Positions 26,503 to 34,097 of a stretch of 34,097 nucleotides of DNA are shown here, one piece after another. Below the pieces are notes generated by a model. The model searched no databases. It had not been told where the DNA came from and worked only from the letters and a program-made list of their open reading frames with translations. The stretch covers positions 1 through 34,097 of the forward strand of contig CAJTSJ010000025.1 in NCBI GenBank assembly GCA_910578785.1, given 5' to 3'. How positions within the stretch are numbered: the first letter of the stretch is position 1; each line of letters starts with the position of its first letter. The stretch comes from an uncultured Muribaculum sp. (GTDB lineage Bacteria > Bacteroidota > Bacteroidia > Bacteroidales > Muribaculaceae). A program made the position numbers and the translations under genes.

Positions 26503-26552
26503 GTTGAGAAGATGCTGAAGTTATTCGTTGTTGGATGTTTGTTTTTTTTACA

Positions 26553-28073
26553 TTATTGCTTCTGCGACATAATTTCGCGCATTGCCCGGCCGGTACATTC
26601 GGCTATGTCCGATGCCATGACGCCGTACTCGCCGTGAATCTCCTGGGCTAAGCTTCCGGCGCGTCCGTGGATGAAAGCGCCGAGGGCGGCTGCGACGTCG
26701 GGCATGAAGCCTTGTCCGGCAAGAGATGCTATTATCCCGGTCAGGACATCGCCGCTTCCGGGAGTGGCGAGGGCCGGAGTGCCGTTGTCGATGAAGTAAA
26801 TCTTTCCGTCAGGGCGCACGACGCATGTATAGTGGCCCTTCAGAAGTATGATCAGATTGTAGTATGCGGCTTTCTCGATTGCGGTCTTGAGCCGTGATTC
26901 CTGCGAGTGGTGCTCGCCGAACAGACGGTCGAATTCCCCTGCATGGGGGGTCAGCACCGACATGGCCGGCACGTGGTCGAGCAGTGTGGGGCGCTGCGCG
27001 ATGCAATTGATGGCGTCGGCATCGATGATTATAGGCTTGGTGGCGGCGTTTATGAATTTTTCGACGGCGCGGACCGTATATTCATGGGTTCCTATGCCGG
27101 GTCCTATGGCTATGGAACTGTAGTCGTGTTTGACGTTGATGTCGGTGACGATCAGGTCGTTGTGGTCGGCCTGGAACATGGCTTCCGGCAACGCCGTCTG
27201 CAGGCATGTGAATCCGCATCTCGGCCCGTGGATGGAAAGTTTGCCCGCTCCGGAGCGCAGAGCACCCCGTCCGCACATCTGGGCGGCTCCCATCATTCCG
27301 TAGCTTCCTGCCACAAGCAGTATGTTGCCGAAATCGGCTTTCGACGAAAACGTGCCTCTCGGATTGAGCAGGCGGCGTGCATCGGACTGTTCAAGCAGAT
27401 AGTAGGGTGAGCCTACGGAACGGACTTCATCGCCGGCAAGCTTGATGTCGAGCACCTTCCATTCGCCGAGAAATTCGGCATTGTCGGCAATGAAAAATGC
27501 CACGCGCGGAAATTCTATGGCCAGAGTCAATGTGGCATGTACTACGTTGCGGCTCAGGTTGCGTTCGTTCCATTCGGCAAACATTCCCGAGGGAATGTCT
27601 ATCGACACTATTGTTGCGTGGGAGTTGTTTATGTAGTCGACAAGCGATTGAAATCCGCCGGTCAGAGTCTCTTTGAGTCCGGATCCGAACAGGCCGTCGA
27701 TTACCAGTGCGTCAGGTGAGATGTAGGGTGGGGTAAAGTCGCCTGTGACTTCAGTGAATGAAGCTGGTTTTTGTTCGATGAGCAGGTCGCGGAAGTGTGC
27801 GCAAGGCTCGCTCAGGCGGTTGAAAATGTTGAACAACAGGGTCTCGACCGTGAACCCTTCGTCGATAAGCATGCGGGCCACGGCCAGAGCGTCTGCGCCG
27901 TTGTTGCCCGGTCCTGCAAATATTATGACGGGCTTGTTGGGCCGCCATCGTGAGACTATCTCCCATGTGACGGCCTGGGCGGCTCTTTCGACAAGTTCAA
28001 TCGAACTTACGCCGTCGTTTTCGATGACGTTTCGCTCTATAGTCCTGATTTGGTCGTTAGTGAATATCTTCAT
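26553..28073 (-). CDS. nnrDE: Bifunctional NAD(P)H-hydrate repair enzyme (epimerase and ADP-dependent dehydratase)
   Basis: Cytosolic enzyme of 506 residues that repairs hydrated NADH and NADPH. The N-terminal YjeF epimerase domain (about 1-215) has AGPGNNGADALAVARML (about 53-69). The C-terminal ribokinase-like dehydratase (about 230-500) has GPGIGT, TPHAGEF, and GSGDVLTG with the catalytic Asp442. Both halves are complete, as in the E. coli fused enzyme. In the first motif GGDG is replaced by GADA, a small variation. It has a good promoter at 28102-28133 and starts what appears to be a four-gene unit with DUF4831, the ABC-F gene and the M13 peptidase. Confidence 0.95.
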   Translation of the reverse strand: MKIFTNDQIRTIERNVIENDGVSSIELVERAAQAVTWEIVSRWRPNKPVIIFAGPGNNGADALAVARMLIDEGFTVETLLFNIFNRLSEPCAHFRDLLIEQKPASFTEVTGDFTPPYISPDALVIDGLFGSGLKETLTGGFQSLVDYINNSHATIVSIDIPSGMFAEWNERNLSRNVVHATLTLAIEFPRVAFFIADNAEFLGEWKVLDIKLAGDEVRSVGSPYYLLEQSDARRLLNPRGTFSSKADFGNILLVAGSYGMMGAAQMCGRGALRSGAGKLSIHGPRCGFTCLQTALPEAMFQADHNDLIVTDINVKHDYSSIAIGPGIGTHEYTVRAVEKFINAATKPIIIDADAINCIAQRPTLLDHVPAMSVLTPHAGEFDRLFGEHHSQESRLKTAIEKAAYYNLIILLKGHYTCVVRPDGKIYFIDNGTPALATPGSGDVLTGIIASLAGQGFMPDVAAALGAFIHGRAGSLAQEIHGEYGVMASDIAECTGRAMREIMSQKQ

Positions 28074-28101
28074 TCTGTATGTTGCCGTTAAAAGACTATG
28101 G

Positions 28102-28133
28102 CAAAATTACTAAATAAATGCTATTTAGCCAAA
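28102..28133 (-). promoter_or_regulatory. Promoter of the nnrDE unit
   Basis: On the minus strand, TTTG (complement of 28130-28133), 20 bases, then TAATTTTG (complement of 28102-28109). Full consensus fit; the leader would be about 20 bases. Confidence 0.65.
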
Positions 28134-28173
28134 AGTGGCATATAATCATTCAGAATTAGTAGTGCAACGCGAG

Positions 28174-29379
28174 CTATTGGCATGTGGCACTTTTATAGGT
28201 CGGTCGGCTTCGCCGGACTTTTTTGCTGAAAAAATGGTTGATGATTACGGCCAGCGCGCCGTCGCCGGTTACGTTGCATGCCGTGCCGAAGCTGTCCATG
28301 GCTATATAGAGGGCTATCATCAGTGCAAGCATCTGGTCGTCAAATCCGAGGATTGTGCTGAGCAGTCCGAGCGACGCCATGATGGCTCCTCCGGGTATGC
28401 CCGGAGCCGCTATGATGGTGATTCCGAGCATAGCGATGAAGTGTACAAATATGCCCATGCTGTAGGGCTCGCCGTGCATGATGAGCAGGGCAAGGGCGCA
28501 TGCCACGATTTTCAGTGTGCTTCCTGACATATGGATGGTGGCGCACAGCGGCACGACAAAGCCGGCGATGTCTTCATTGACCCCAAGTTTTATGGTCTGG
28601 CGTAGCGTGACAGGTATGGTGGCCGCCGACGACTGTGTGCCGAGCGCTGTAAAGTAGGCGGGAAGCATATTGCGGAGCATTCTGAACGGATTCCGGCGCG
28701 AAAAACATGCGGCGATGCAGTATTGCAGGACCAGAATGAAGACATGCAGAACGAATATGACCGCGATAATCTTGATGAAAGTAGTAAGAATCACACCTAC
28801 CTGTCCGACAACGGTCATGTTGAGGAATATCCCGAATATGTAGACGGGAAGCAACGGCAATATGGCCGTGTCGATGCTCTTCGAAACTATGGATCTGAAT
28901 TCTTCGAATCCATGGCGTAGCGAATTGCCTTTCTGAAAGGCTATTCCGAGGCCGAGCATGAATGCCAGCACGAGCGAAGTCATGACAGTCATCAGCGGTG
29001 GCATCTCGACGGTGAAGAACGGCGCGATTTCGCCTCCCGCCTCTACAGGGCTTAATGCCGTCTCGCCGCCTATGAGCGACGGGAATGTCATGACGCCTGT
29101 AAAGTAAGACAGCATGCCCGCGAAAAACGTGGCGAAATAGGCGAGCGCAGCCGTGGCTACAAGCAGTTTGCCTGCACGTGCCCCGACATCGGCAATGGCG
29201 GGAGTGACGAATCCGACTATTATCATCGGAATCATGAATCCCAGGAACTGGGAGAATATGGCATTAAAGGTGGCGAATGTGCGTGTGGCCCACATGGGTG
29301 AGATGTGGCCTATGGCTATTCCCAACAGTATGGCGATGGCTATTTTGCCCAAGAGCCCTACTTTAAATCCGGACTTCAT
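28174..29379 (-). CDS. Dicarboxylate/amino acid:cation symporter (DAACS family)
   Basis: Inner membrane transporter of 401 residues with about eight helices and two re-entrant loops, as in GltPh. It has the family features GTQSSAATIPVTLRQTIKLGV (serine-rich hairpin), GFVVPLCATIHMSGSTLK (helix 7 motif) and GIPGGAIMASL (second hairpin), followed by DSFGTACNVTGDGALAVI, which contains the Asp and Asn-Val-Thr substrate site. It likely takes up glutamate, aspartate, serine or a dicarboxylate with sodium or protons; sequence does not decide. Divergent from hpt. No clear terminator follows it. Confidence 0.92.
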   Translation of the reverse strand: MKSGFKVGLLGKIAIAILLGIAIGHISPMWATRTFATFNAIFSQFLGFMIPMIIVGFVTPAIADVGARAGKLLVATAALAYFATFFAGMLSYFTGVMTFPSLIGGETALSPVEAGGEIAPFFTVEMPPLMTVMTSLVLAFMLGLGIAFQKGNSLRHGFEEFRSIVSKSIDTAILPLLPVYIFGIFLNMTVVGQVGVILTTFIKIIAVIFVLHVFILVLQYCIAACFSRRNPFRMLRNMLPAYFTALGTQSSAATIPVTLRQTIKLGVNEDIAGFVVPLCATIHMSGSTLKIVACALALLIMHGEPYSMGIFVHFIAMLGITIIAAPGIPGGAIMASLGLLSTILGFDDQMLALMIALYIAMDSFGTACNVTGDGALAVIINHFFSKKVRRSRPTYKSATCQ

Positions 29380-29423
29380 TAGAGGTGGTGGTGTTGATTA
29401 AGTGCGACATTTTATATGACATA

Positions 29424-29431
29424 CAAATTTA
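29424..29431 (-). promoter_or_regulatory. Candidate -7 box for the symporter gene
   Basis: TAAATTTG on the minus strand, 45 bases before the start codon; weak -33 region. Confidence 0.45.
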
Positions 29432-29476
29432 AGAATAAAAATATGATGCATAGGGTTCGAAACCGTTGTTTTTTAT

Positions 29477-29484
29477 TAATTTTG
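29477..29484 (+). promoter_or_regulatory. Candidate -7 box for hpt-adk
   Basis: TAATTTTG on the plus strand, about 20 bases before the ATG at 29505. It lies downstream of an alternative start at 29466, which supports the later ATG. Confidence 0.5.
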
Positions 29485-29504
29485 CAGAAAAGAAATTTAC
29501 CGCA

Positions 29505-30047
29505 ATGGACAAAGTGACATATAACGGCATGACATTCGTGCCTTACATTACAAATGAATCCATCCAAAAGCGCATTTCCGATATAGCCGGACGTATAGAG
29601 TGCGAATACGAGGGACGTTCACCCTTGTTCCTTTGTGTGCTTAACGGCGCTTTTCCTTTTGCTTCCGACTTGTTCCGCGCAGTGAATCTCGATTCTGAGA
29701 TTTCGTTTATCCGCCTGAAGAGCTACGAAGGCACCTGCACTACCGGAAAGGTAAAGGAGGTCCTCGGGCTGACTGAAGACATCGAAGGCCGCGACGTGAT
29801 TATAGTCGAGGATATAGTGGATACCGGACGTACCGTCTGCCGGCTTGTAGAGGACCTTAAGGCTAAGAATCCTGCCTCGGTACGAGTGGCCACGCTGCTG
29901 TTTAAGCCTGATGCCGTCCAGAGTGGAATAGTACCCGATTATGTGGGCTTTGAAATCCCTACAAAATTTATAATCGGATTCGGACTTGACCTTGACGGCA
30001 AGGCACGCAACCTGCGCGATATCTATGTGCTTGAAGAAAAGAATTAG
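29505..30047 (+). CDS. hpt: Hypoxanthine phosphoribosyltransferase
   Basis: Purine salvage enzyme that joins hypoxanthine or guanine to PRPP to give IMP or GMP. The 180 residues are the normal length. The PRPP-binding motif VEDIVDTGRT is at 101-110, preceded by SFIRLKSYEGTCTTG (flexible loop) and followed by a C-terminal VGFEIPTKFIIGFGLDLDGKARN that holds the purine pocket. The frame is open back to 29466, but the -7 box at 29477-29484 favours the ATG at 29505. adk follows after 55 bases with no terminator between, so the two are likely co-transcribed. Confidence 0.95.
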   Translation: MDKVTYNGMTFVPYITNESIQKRISDIAGRIECEYEGRSPLFLCVLNGAFPFASDLFRAVNLDSEISFIRLKSYEGTCTTGKVKEVLGLTEDIEGRDVIIVEDIVDTGRTVCRLVEDLKAKNPASVRVATLLFKPDAVQSGIVPDYVGFEIPTKFIIGFGLDLDGKARNLRDIYVLEEKN

Positions 30048-30102
30048 ATAATCTCTAAGAGCTTGTCTGCTTATATTACGATAACCAAAATCCCAGAGGC
30101 TT

Positions 30103-30684
30103 ATGTTTAATATTGTTATTTTTGGTGCGCCGGGTAGTGGCAAGGGCACCCAGAGCGAAAAACTTATAGATGAATACGGCTTGTTTCACGTATCTACCGG
30201 AGAAGTTCTGCGCGACCATATTTCCCGCGGTACTGATCTGGGAAAGGTGGCTGACAGCTATATATCGCAAGGCCAGCTGATTCCTGACGATCTGATGATT
30301 GATATTCTGGACCGTGTGCTCGAAGACAATCCTGAATCGAAGAAAGGTGTGATATTCGACGGATTCCCGCGTACAATTCCGCAGGCCGAGGCATTGAAGA
30401 AGATGCTTGGCAAGCGCGGTTCGAAAGTCCATGCCGTAGTAGGCCTTGAAGTCGACGATGACGAACTCGTAGACCGCCTTGTGAAGCGCGGACAGATGAG
30501 CGGACGCAGCGACGACAATCCTGAGACAATCAACCAGCGTCTGAAAGTGTATCATTCGCAGACTTCACCGCTTCGCGATTACTATATCGGCGAAGGCAAT
30601 TATCATGCCATCCCCGGATCGGGTGAGGTAGATGCCATCTTTGATACAATCAAAAAGTCGATCGACAGTAAGAAAGAATCCTGA
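30103..30684 (+). CDS. adk: Adenylate kinase
   Basis: Essential cytosolic enzyme that interconverts ATP plus AMP and two ADP. The 193 residues carry the P-loop GAPGSGKGT (8-16), the AMP-binding segment FHVSTGEVLRDHI, and the FDGFPRT motif (about 86-92). The lid is of the short type (RGQMSGRSDDN) without the zinc-finger insert found in some other adenylate kinases. It is followed by a strong palindromic terminator that it shares with tRNA-Leu on the other strand. Confidence 0.97.
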   Translation: MFNIVIFGAPGSGKGTQSEKLIDEYGLFHVSTGEVLRDHISRGTDLGKVADSYISQGQLIPDDLMIDILDRVLEDNPESKKGVIFDGFPRTIPQAEALKKMLGKRGSKVHAVVGLEVDDDELVDRLVKRGQMSGRSDDNPETINQRLKVYHSQTSPLRDYYIGEGNYHAIPGSGEVDAIFDTIKKSIDSKKES

Positions 30685-30710
30685 CATCGACGGGACGTTA
30701 GAAATAATGC

Positions 30711-30744
30711 AAGAGGCTGACATTCATATGAATGTCAGCCTCTT
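30711..30744. terminator. Bidirectional terminator between adk and tRNA-Leu
   Basis: Perfect 34-base palindrome (17-base arm AAGAGGCTGACATTCAT). T-rich after it on the plus strand, ending adk; on the minus strand it begins 5 bases beyond the tRNA 3' end, so it also ends the tRNA transcript. Confidence 0.85.
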
Positions 30745-30749
30745 GTCTG

Positions 30750-30833
30750 TACCTGAAGTGGGACTCGAACCCACACAGCCGTAATGGCCAAGGGATTTTA
30801 AGTCCCTCGTGTCTACCATTCCACCATTCAGGC
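30750..30833 (-). tRNA. tRNA-Leu (anticodon TAA)
   Basis: An 84-base class II tRNA with long variable arm. Acceptor arms GCCTGAA and TTCAGGT pair (first pair G-T), with discriminator A; the anticodon loop is CTTAAAA between GGGA and TCCC, giving TAA; the T arm contains GGGTTCGAGTCCC. CCA is not encoded. Confidence 0.95.
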
Positions 30834-30865
30834 AGTCATGGCGCGCTGTGGCGTTTTCGACGTGG

Positions 30866-30896
30866 CAAAGGTAGTAAGATATTTCGGAATATGCAA
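30866..30896 (-). promoter_or_regulatory. Promoter of tRNA-Leu (TAA)
   Basis: On the minus strand, TTG (complement of 30894-30896), 20 bases, TACCTTTG (complement of 30866-30873), about 33 bases before the tRNA. Confidence 0.6.
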
Positions 30897-30920
30897 GTAA
30901 TTGGTCTGTGTTTGGACGGC

Positions 30921-31769
30921 TCAATCGTCGTAGATCATTTTTCGGGTCATGCCTCCGTCGATTATGATGTTTTCGCCGTTGATGAAGTCATTGTCGGGAA
31001 GTGACAGGAACAGGCACATTCGTGCGATGTCTTCAGGACGGCCCACGCGTCCCGAAGGATGTTGGGCGTGGTCGTTGTCGGTCAGGCTTGCGTAGTCGCG
31101 GGTGGCTATCCATCCCGGAGATATGGCGTTGACGGTGATGCCCAACGGCGCGAACGAGGCCATCAGGGAGTGGGTCAGCGACATGATGCCGCCTTTCGAT
31201 GCCGAGTATGCCTCGGTTCCCGGTTCGCTCTGCCGGAAGCGAGTGGAGCAGATGTTTATGATTCTGCCATAGGCGTTGATGGCGGTGGATGTGCGGTGGA
31301 TTGCCAGACGCCGGGCTGTGATGAATGCCGGACGTAGATTGGTCGACAGTATTGTGTCGAACTCGGCTATGGAGATATCGGTCAATGGCTTGAATCGGCT
31401 GATTCCCACATTGTTGACTATGATGTCGATGTCGCCCCAGGTATCGATTACTCTGATTAGGCAAGCGTCAAGCGCGTCTGTGTCGGTAACATCGACTGGA
31501 TGGAATTGTGCACCGGTGCGTTGGGCGGTTGCGGCTCCTTTCTTGCTGTCGGCATCGCAGAAGGCCACGCGGCATCCGGCTTCGCGGTATGCGCTTACAA
31601 TCGACGCTCCGATTCCGGATGCACCTCCGGTGACAAATACCCTGCAAGGTGGAAATTTGAAACTGATATTGCCGGGCTTATTGCCTGAAGGTGTGGTTTT
31701 GTGGCGATATGTAGGCTTCTGGCCTTTGAGATGCTCCTCCATCTTCTTCTCGAGGTAGTTGTCTGCCAT
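30921..31769 (-). CDS. SDR-family NAD(P)-dependent oxidoreductase
   Basis: Cytosolic Rossmann-fold dehydrogenase of 282 residues. The dinucleotide-binding motif TGGASGIG is at 47-54, NNVG at 119-122, and the catalytic YSASK has Tyr188 and Lys192, with the serine in NICSTRF before it. About 42 residues precede the fold (MADNYLEKKMEEHLKGQKP), a helical, charged extension also seen in other Bacteroidales SDRs. The substrate is unknown; similarity to 3-oxoacyl-ACP reductase or glucose dehydrogenase is at family level only. The C-terminal IDGGMTRKMIYDD is normal. No terminator lies between it and the tRNA downstream. Confidence 0.88.
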   Translation of the reverse strand: MADNYLEKKMEEHLKGQKPTYRHKTTPSGNKPGNISFKFPPCRVFVTGGASGIGASIVSAYREAGCRVAFCDADSKKGAATAQRTGAQFHPVDVTDTDALDACLIRVIDTWGDIDIIVNNVGISRFKPLTDISIAEFDTILSTNLRPAFITARRLAIHRTSTAINAYGRIINICSTRFRQSEPGTEAYSASKGGIMSLTHSLMASFAPLGITVNAISPGWIATRDYASLTDNDHAQHPSGRVGRPEDIARMCLFLSLPDNDFINGENIIIDGGMTRKMIYDD

Positions 31770-31811
31770 TGGGGTCTGCTTGTGATTGGTTTGCGGTGAG
31801 TCGGTGGAAAA

Positions 31812-31847
31812 ACGTTCCCGGCCTGCATGTCAGCCGACCGGGAACGT
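31812..31847 (-). terminator. Terminator of the ROK kinase gene
   Basis: Ten-base stem (ACGTTCCCGG at 31812-31821 and its complement at 31838-31847) with 16-base loop and, on the minus strand, a CGTTTTTCC tail, 27 bases after the stop codon. Confidence 0.8.
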
Positions 31848-31873
31848 AATATTGTATTATGAAAAGTTTAGTC

Positions 31874-32830
31874 TTAGCGGGCTTCCCATCCGAGGGCGCT
31901 TGCTCCGAGAATGGCGGCATCGCCTTCTTTGAGTTCGGACAGAAGAAGCTTGGTCTTGCCTTTGAATATATTGAGCATATAGCGGTCCATGGCCTCCTTG
32001 ATAGGTTTCATCAGGAGGTCGCCGGAGCGGGCCAGGCCACCGAACAGCACTATTGCCTCGGGACTGCTGAAGCAAACGAAGTTGCAGAATGCACGGCCCA
32101 TTATCTCGCCGGTGTATTCAAATATTTCTTTTGCAATCTTGTCGCCGAGCATGGCCGCGTCGTATACATCTTTGGAAGTGATGTCTTCAACGGGTATCTC
32201 GCGCAGACGGGACGGGTCGGTGCGTATTTCAAGGAATTCGCGCGCTGTACGGGCTACGCCTGTGGCAGAGCAATAAGCTTCGAGGCATCCGGTGCGCCCG
32301 CAACCGCATATGCGTCCGTTGTTGGGTTTCACGGTCACGTGGCCGAGCTCGCCTGCAAATCCGTCATGCCCGTAGACAAGCTGTCCGTTGACTACGATGC
32401 CGCTGCCCACGCCGGTGCCGAGGGTGATCATTATGAAGTCCTTCATGCCGCGAGCCACGCCGTAGGTCATTTCTCCGATGGCCGCCGCGTTGGCATCGTT
32501 GGTGATGGCCACGGGCACTCCGAACGCTTCTTTCAGAAGTTCGGCCAGAGGCACGGAGCCTTTCCACGGTAGGTTGGGAGCCATTTCTATGCTTCCGGTG
32601 TAATAGTTGCCGTTAGGTGCGCCCACGCCGATTCCCGCTATTTTGTCGACTGCGTCGTTGTTTTCGAGAAGGGTGTCAAGAGCTGTTTTGAGTTCCGCGA
32701 TGTAATCTTTTACTTCGGGGTGTTTGCCGGTTTTGATTGAACTGCTTGCGATAACGTTGCCTCGCGCGTCCACGATTCCGAATACGGTATTGGTACCGCC
32801 TATGTCGATACCTACTACATAAGGTTTCAT
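31874..32830 (-). CDS. ROK-family sugar kinase (probable glucokinase)
   Basis: Cytosolic kinase of 318 residues. The ATP-binding DIGGTNT is at 9-15, catalytic Asp112 in NDANAAAIGE, the ROK signature ELGHVTV at 161-167, and the zinc site CxCGxxGC with Cys175, Cys177 and Cys182. The length and lack of an N-terminal helix-turn-helix show it is a kinase and not a ROK repressor. Glucose is the likely substrate, but other hexoses or N-acetyl sugars are possible. Confidence 0.92.
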   Translation of the reverse strand: MKPYVVGIDIGGTNTVFGIVDARGNVIASSSIKTGKHPEVKDYIAELKTALDTLLENNDAVDKIAGIGVGAPNGNYYTGSIEMAPNLPWKGSVPLAELLKEAFGVPVAITNDANAAAIGEMTYGVARGMKDFIMITLGTGVGSGIVVNGQLVYGHDGFAGELGHVTVKPNNGRICGCGRTGCLEAYCSATGVARTAREFLEIRTDPSRLREIPVEDITSKDVYDAAMLGDKIAKEIFEYTGEIMGRAFCNFVCFSSPEAIVLFGGLARSGDLLMKPIKEAMDRYMLNIFKGKTKLLLSELKEGDAAILGASALGWEAR

Positions 32831-32870
32831 CTAATAAATGCTTTTAGTTAGTTTCAAGTTGATACTTTTA

Positions 32871-32878
32871 CAAAGTTA
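32871..32878 (-). promoter_or_regulatory. Candidate -7 box for the ROK kinase gene
   Basis: TAACTTTG on the minus strand, about 40 bases before the start codon; no clear -33 element. Confidence 0.45.
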
Positions 32879-32943
32879 ATCAAATTCTGAAATATAATAT
32901 ATCTCCTAAAGTTAAAATCGTTAAAGTTGTAAACGTAGGGCAG

Positions 32944-33651
32944 TTAGTCCTCAAGATAAAATACGATGGTGGAGACCACGCGTATTTTTTTGAGATAGGG
33001 AGTGTAGGGATCGCGGTCTTCGATGGAGAACTGGCCTTGCGATGCCGTCTTGATTTTTCCGAGGCGGCTCTGTGAGTCGGCGGCGAACTTGTCGGCGGCT
33101 TCGCGGGCGTTGTGCGTTGCCTCGGCTATCATTTCGGGCTTAACTTCGTTAAGGCTAGTGTACTCATAGATGGTCTGGTACTGGTAGTCGCCTGCCGTGA
33201 TGGCTACCCCGTCTTTCAGCAGTTCGGTCTGCCGCTTGATGAGAGTGTTGACTTTCTCTACGTTGTTGGAGGTGACTACGATTACCGAAGTGACGTTGTA
33301 GCGGTAGGGGCGGTCGTTCGACCCGTAGCGCTCGGCCTGGAGGTCGACGATGTCGGGTGCCTGCACCAGTATTTCGCTGTCTGTTATGCCGTTTGACTTA
33401 AGGAAATCTACCACGGTGGCGTTGGTCTTGGTGATTTTGGCGTAGATTGCCGAAAGGTCGTTGCCGACCTCCTTGCACACGATAGGCCAAGTCACCTTGT
33501 TGGCTGTCACTTCTTTCTCGGCAAGACCTCTTACGGTGACAACTCTGTCGCGATAGCTGAAATTGTCGAAACCGGCCTTGATAAACACTCCTAAAAAGAA
33601 GATGCCCAATGCGATAAGCAGAGCGGGAAGAACGCGAGTAAATGCTTTCAT
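32944..33651 (-). CDS. SIMPL (DUF541) domain envelope protein
   Basis: Protein of 235 residues with one N-terminal membrane helix or signal (about 7-26: VLPALLIALGIFFLGVFIKAG) and then a SIMPL/DUF541 domain through to the end (VVTVRGLAEKEVTANKVTWPIV, YNVTSVIVVTSNNVEKVNTLIKRQTELL, AREAADKFAADSQSRLGKIKTASQGQF). The family includes the BP26 and SIMPL proteins, which form oligomers or act in envelope processes; the function in Bacteroidetes is unknown. It lies about 110 bases upstream of the ROK kinase on the same strand. No other gene is between, and the kinase has its own -7 box. Confidence 0.88.
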   Translation of the reverse strand: MKAFTRVLPALLIALGIFFLGVFIKAGFDNFSYRDRVVTVRGLAEKEVTANKVTWPIVCKEVGNDLSAIYAKITKTNATVVDFLKSNGITDSEILVQAPDIVDLQAERYGSNDRPYRYNVTSVIVVTSNNVEKVNTLIKRQTELLKDGVAITAGDYQYQTIYEYTSLNEVKPEMIAEATHNAREAADKFAADSQSRLGKIKTASQGQFSIEDRDPYTPYLKKIRVVSTIVFYLED

Positions 33652-34003
33652 AAGGTTGAAATTTTTGAATGTAAATAATTGGCTGATGCATCCAGTGGCG
33701 CACCACAGCTATATGTAAAGACAAAGATATGCAAATTTGGTTTACGCCGTATGTCTCAAGTCATAATTATTATTAATTATGTGGCCTCTCAGGTATAATT
33801 TCCGTGAAATACAATACTGTGGGTTTCATTCGTCGCTTTGTCCTTTATTGGTTACGTGTCATGGAGATGTTAAAGCCGTCTGTTGGCATATTTGTACATT
33901 GATTTATGGCTCCAACCATAGGCTTCAGGTGTAACCATTCCCGAATTTCTGGCATATTTTTATGCATAAATCCAAGATTCATGCAAAATTCCCGCCAAAG
34001 AGG
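33652..34003. other. Intergenic region, no gene seen
   Basis: AT-rich. Contains a -7-like TATCTTTG on the minus strand at 33722-33729 that could drive the SIMPL gene (no clear -33 partner). A short antisense frame at 33845-34039 has no RBS or family resemblance and runs into the tRNA promoter; I do not call it. Confidence 0.5.
33722..33729 (-). promoter_or_regulatory. Candidate -7 box for the SIMPL-domain gene
   Basis: TATCTTTG on the minus strand, about 70 bases before the start codon; -33 element not recognised. Confidence 0.4.
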
Positions 34004-34034
34004 TTGCGAGTTACGAAAAATAGTTTTAACTTTG
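34004..34034 (+). promoter_or_regulatory. Promoter of tRNA-Leu (CAG)
   Basis: TTG at 34004-34006, 20 bases, TAACTTTG at 34027-34034, 11 bases before the tRNA. Confidence 0.6.
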
Positions 34035-34045
34035 CACACACTAAA

Positions 34046-34097
34046 GCCCAGGTGGCGGAATGGTAGACGCGCTCGTTTCAGGTGCGAGTGCTGCGAG
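34046..34097 (+). tRNA. tRNA-Leu (anticodon CAG), cut by the window end
   Basis: The 5' part begins GCCCAGGTGGCGGAATGGTAG, with the leucine-type D arm. The anticodon stem CTCGT/GCGAG encloses the loop TTCAGGT, giving CAG. The variable arm begins at the edge; the T arm and 3' end lie outside. Confidence 0.9.

Noticed and set aside
31859..32572. 237-residue plus-strand frame
   Set aside because: Complement of the ROK kinase, whose ATP, catalytic and zinc motifs are all intact.
33845..34039. 64-residue minus-strand frame before the last tRNA
   Set aside because: No RBS or known family, and it overlaps the tRNA promoter.

Overview
The window is chromosomal DNA from a Bacteroidales bacterium, most likely a gut species of the Muribaculaceae/Bacteroidaceae type. 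This rests on many promoters of the Bacteroidetes form (a TTTG-like -33 element, 19-21 bases, then TAnnTTTG), weak or absent Shine-Dalgarno sequences, and typical families: the Bat aerotolerance operon, DUF4831, a HU/LysM fusion, a 'DNA-binding' 86-residue HTH protein, and an SDR with a long N-terminal tail. No phage, insertion sequence, CRISPR array or integrase was found.

Layout. 1-3.5 kb: a secreted GH3 glycosidase with an unusual N-terminal DUF1573-like domain. 3.5-5.7 kb: a cysteine-less thioredoxin-fold protein (minus) and a porin-like outer membrane protein (plus), which diverge from a shared intergenic region. 5.8-6.3 kb: RNase P RNA with its promoter and terminator. 6.3-7.3 kb: a START-like protein and two small membrane proteins, one of only 36 residues. 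7.4-9.4 kb (minus): ribosomal protein L19, then a DUF2007-Usp-Usp stress protein and a small HTH protein. 9.5-18.0 kb (minus): a complete eight-gene operon moxR, DUF58, DUF4381-like, batA, batB, batC, batD, batE. 18.2-20.0 kb: a gene pair encoding a small HU-like protein and a membrane-anchored HU-TM-LysM protein, divergent from a small four-helix membrane protein. 20.1-21.2 kb: a lipoprotein. 21.4-28.1 kb (minus): nnrDE, DUF4831, an ABC-F ATPase and an M13 metallopeptidase, probably one transcript. 28.2-29.4 kb: a dicarboxylate/amino-acid symporter. 29.5-30.7 kb (plus): hpt and adk. 30.75-33.7 kb (minus): tRNA-Leu(TAA), an SDR, a ROK sugar kinase and a SIMPL-domain protein. The window ends inside a plus-strand tRNA-Leu(CAG).

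How the parts work together. The moxR-bat operon encodes an AAA+ chaperone, VWA proteins and membrane-anchored partners expected to form one envelope-associated complex. hpt and adk form a purine salvage and nucleotide pair. The most unusual signals are: a HU-type protein that by topology would join the nucleoid side of the inner membrane to peptidoglycan, co-transcribed with a soluble HU partner; the DUF1573-GH3 fusion; the thioredoxin fold without cysteines; a 66-base in-frame repeat in batC; and a palindromic motif around TGTTTTAAAACA found in three intergenic regions. No wholly new multi-gene system is evident; most of the window is core chromosome.
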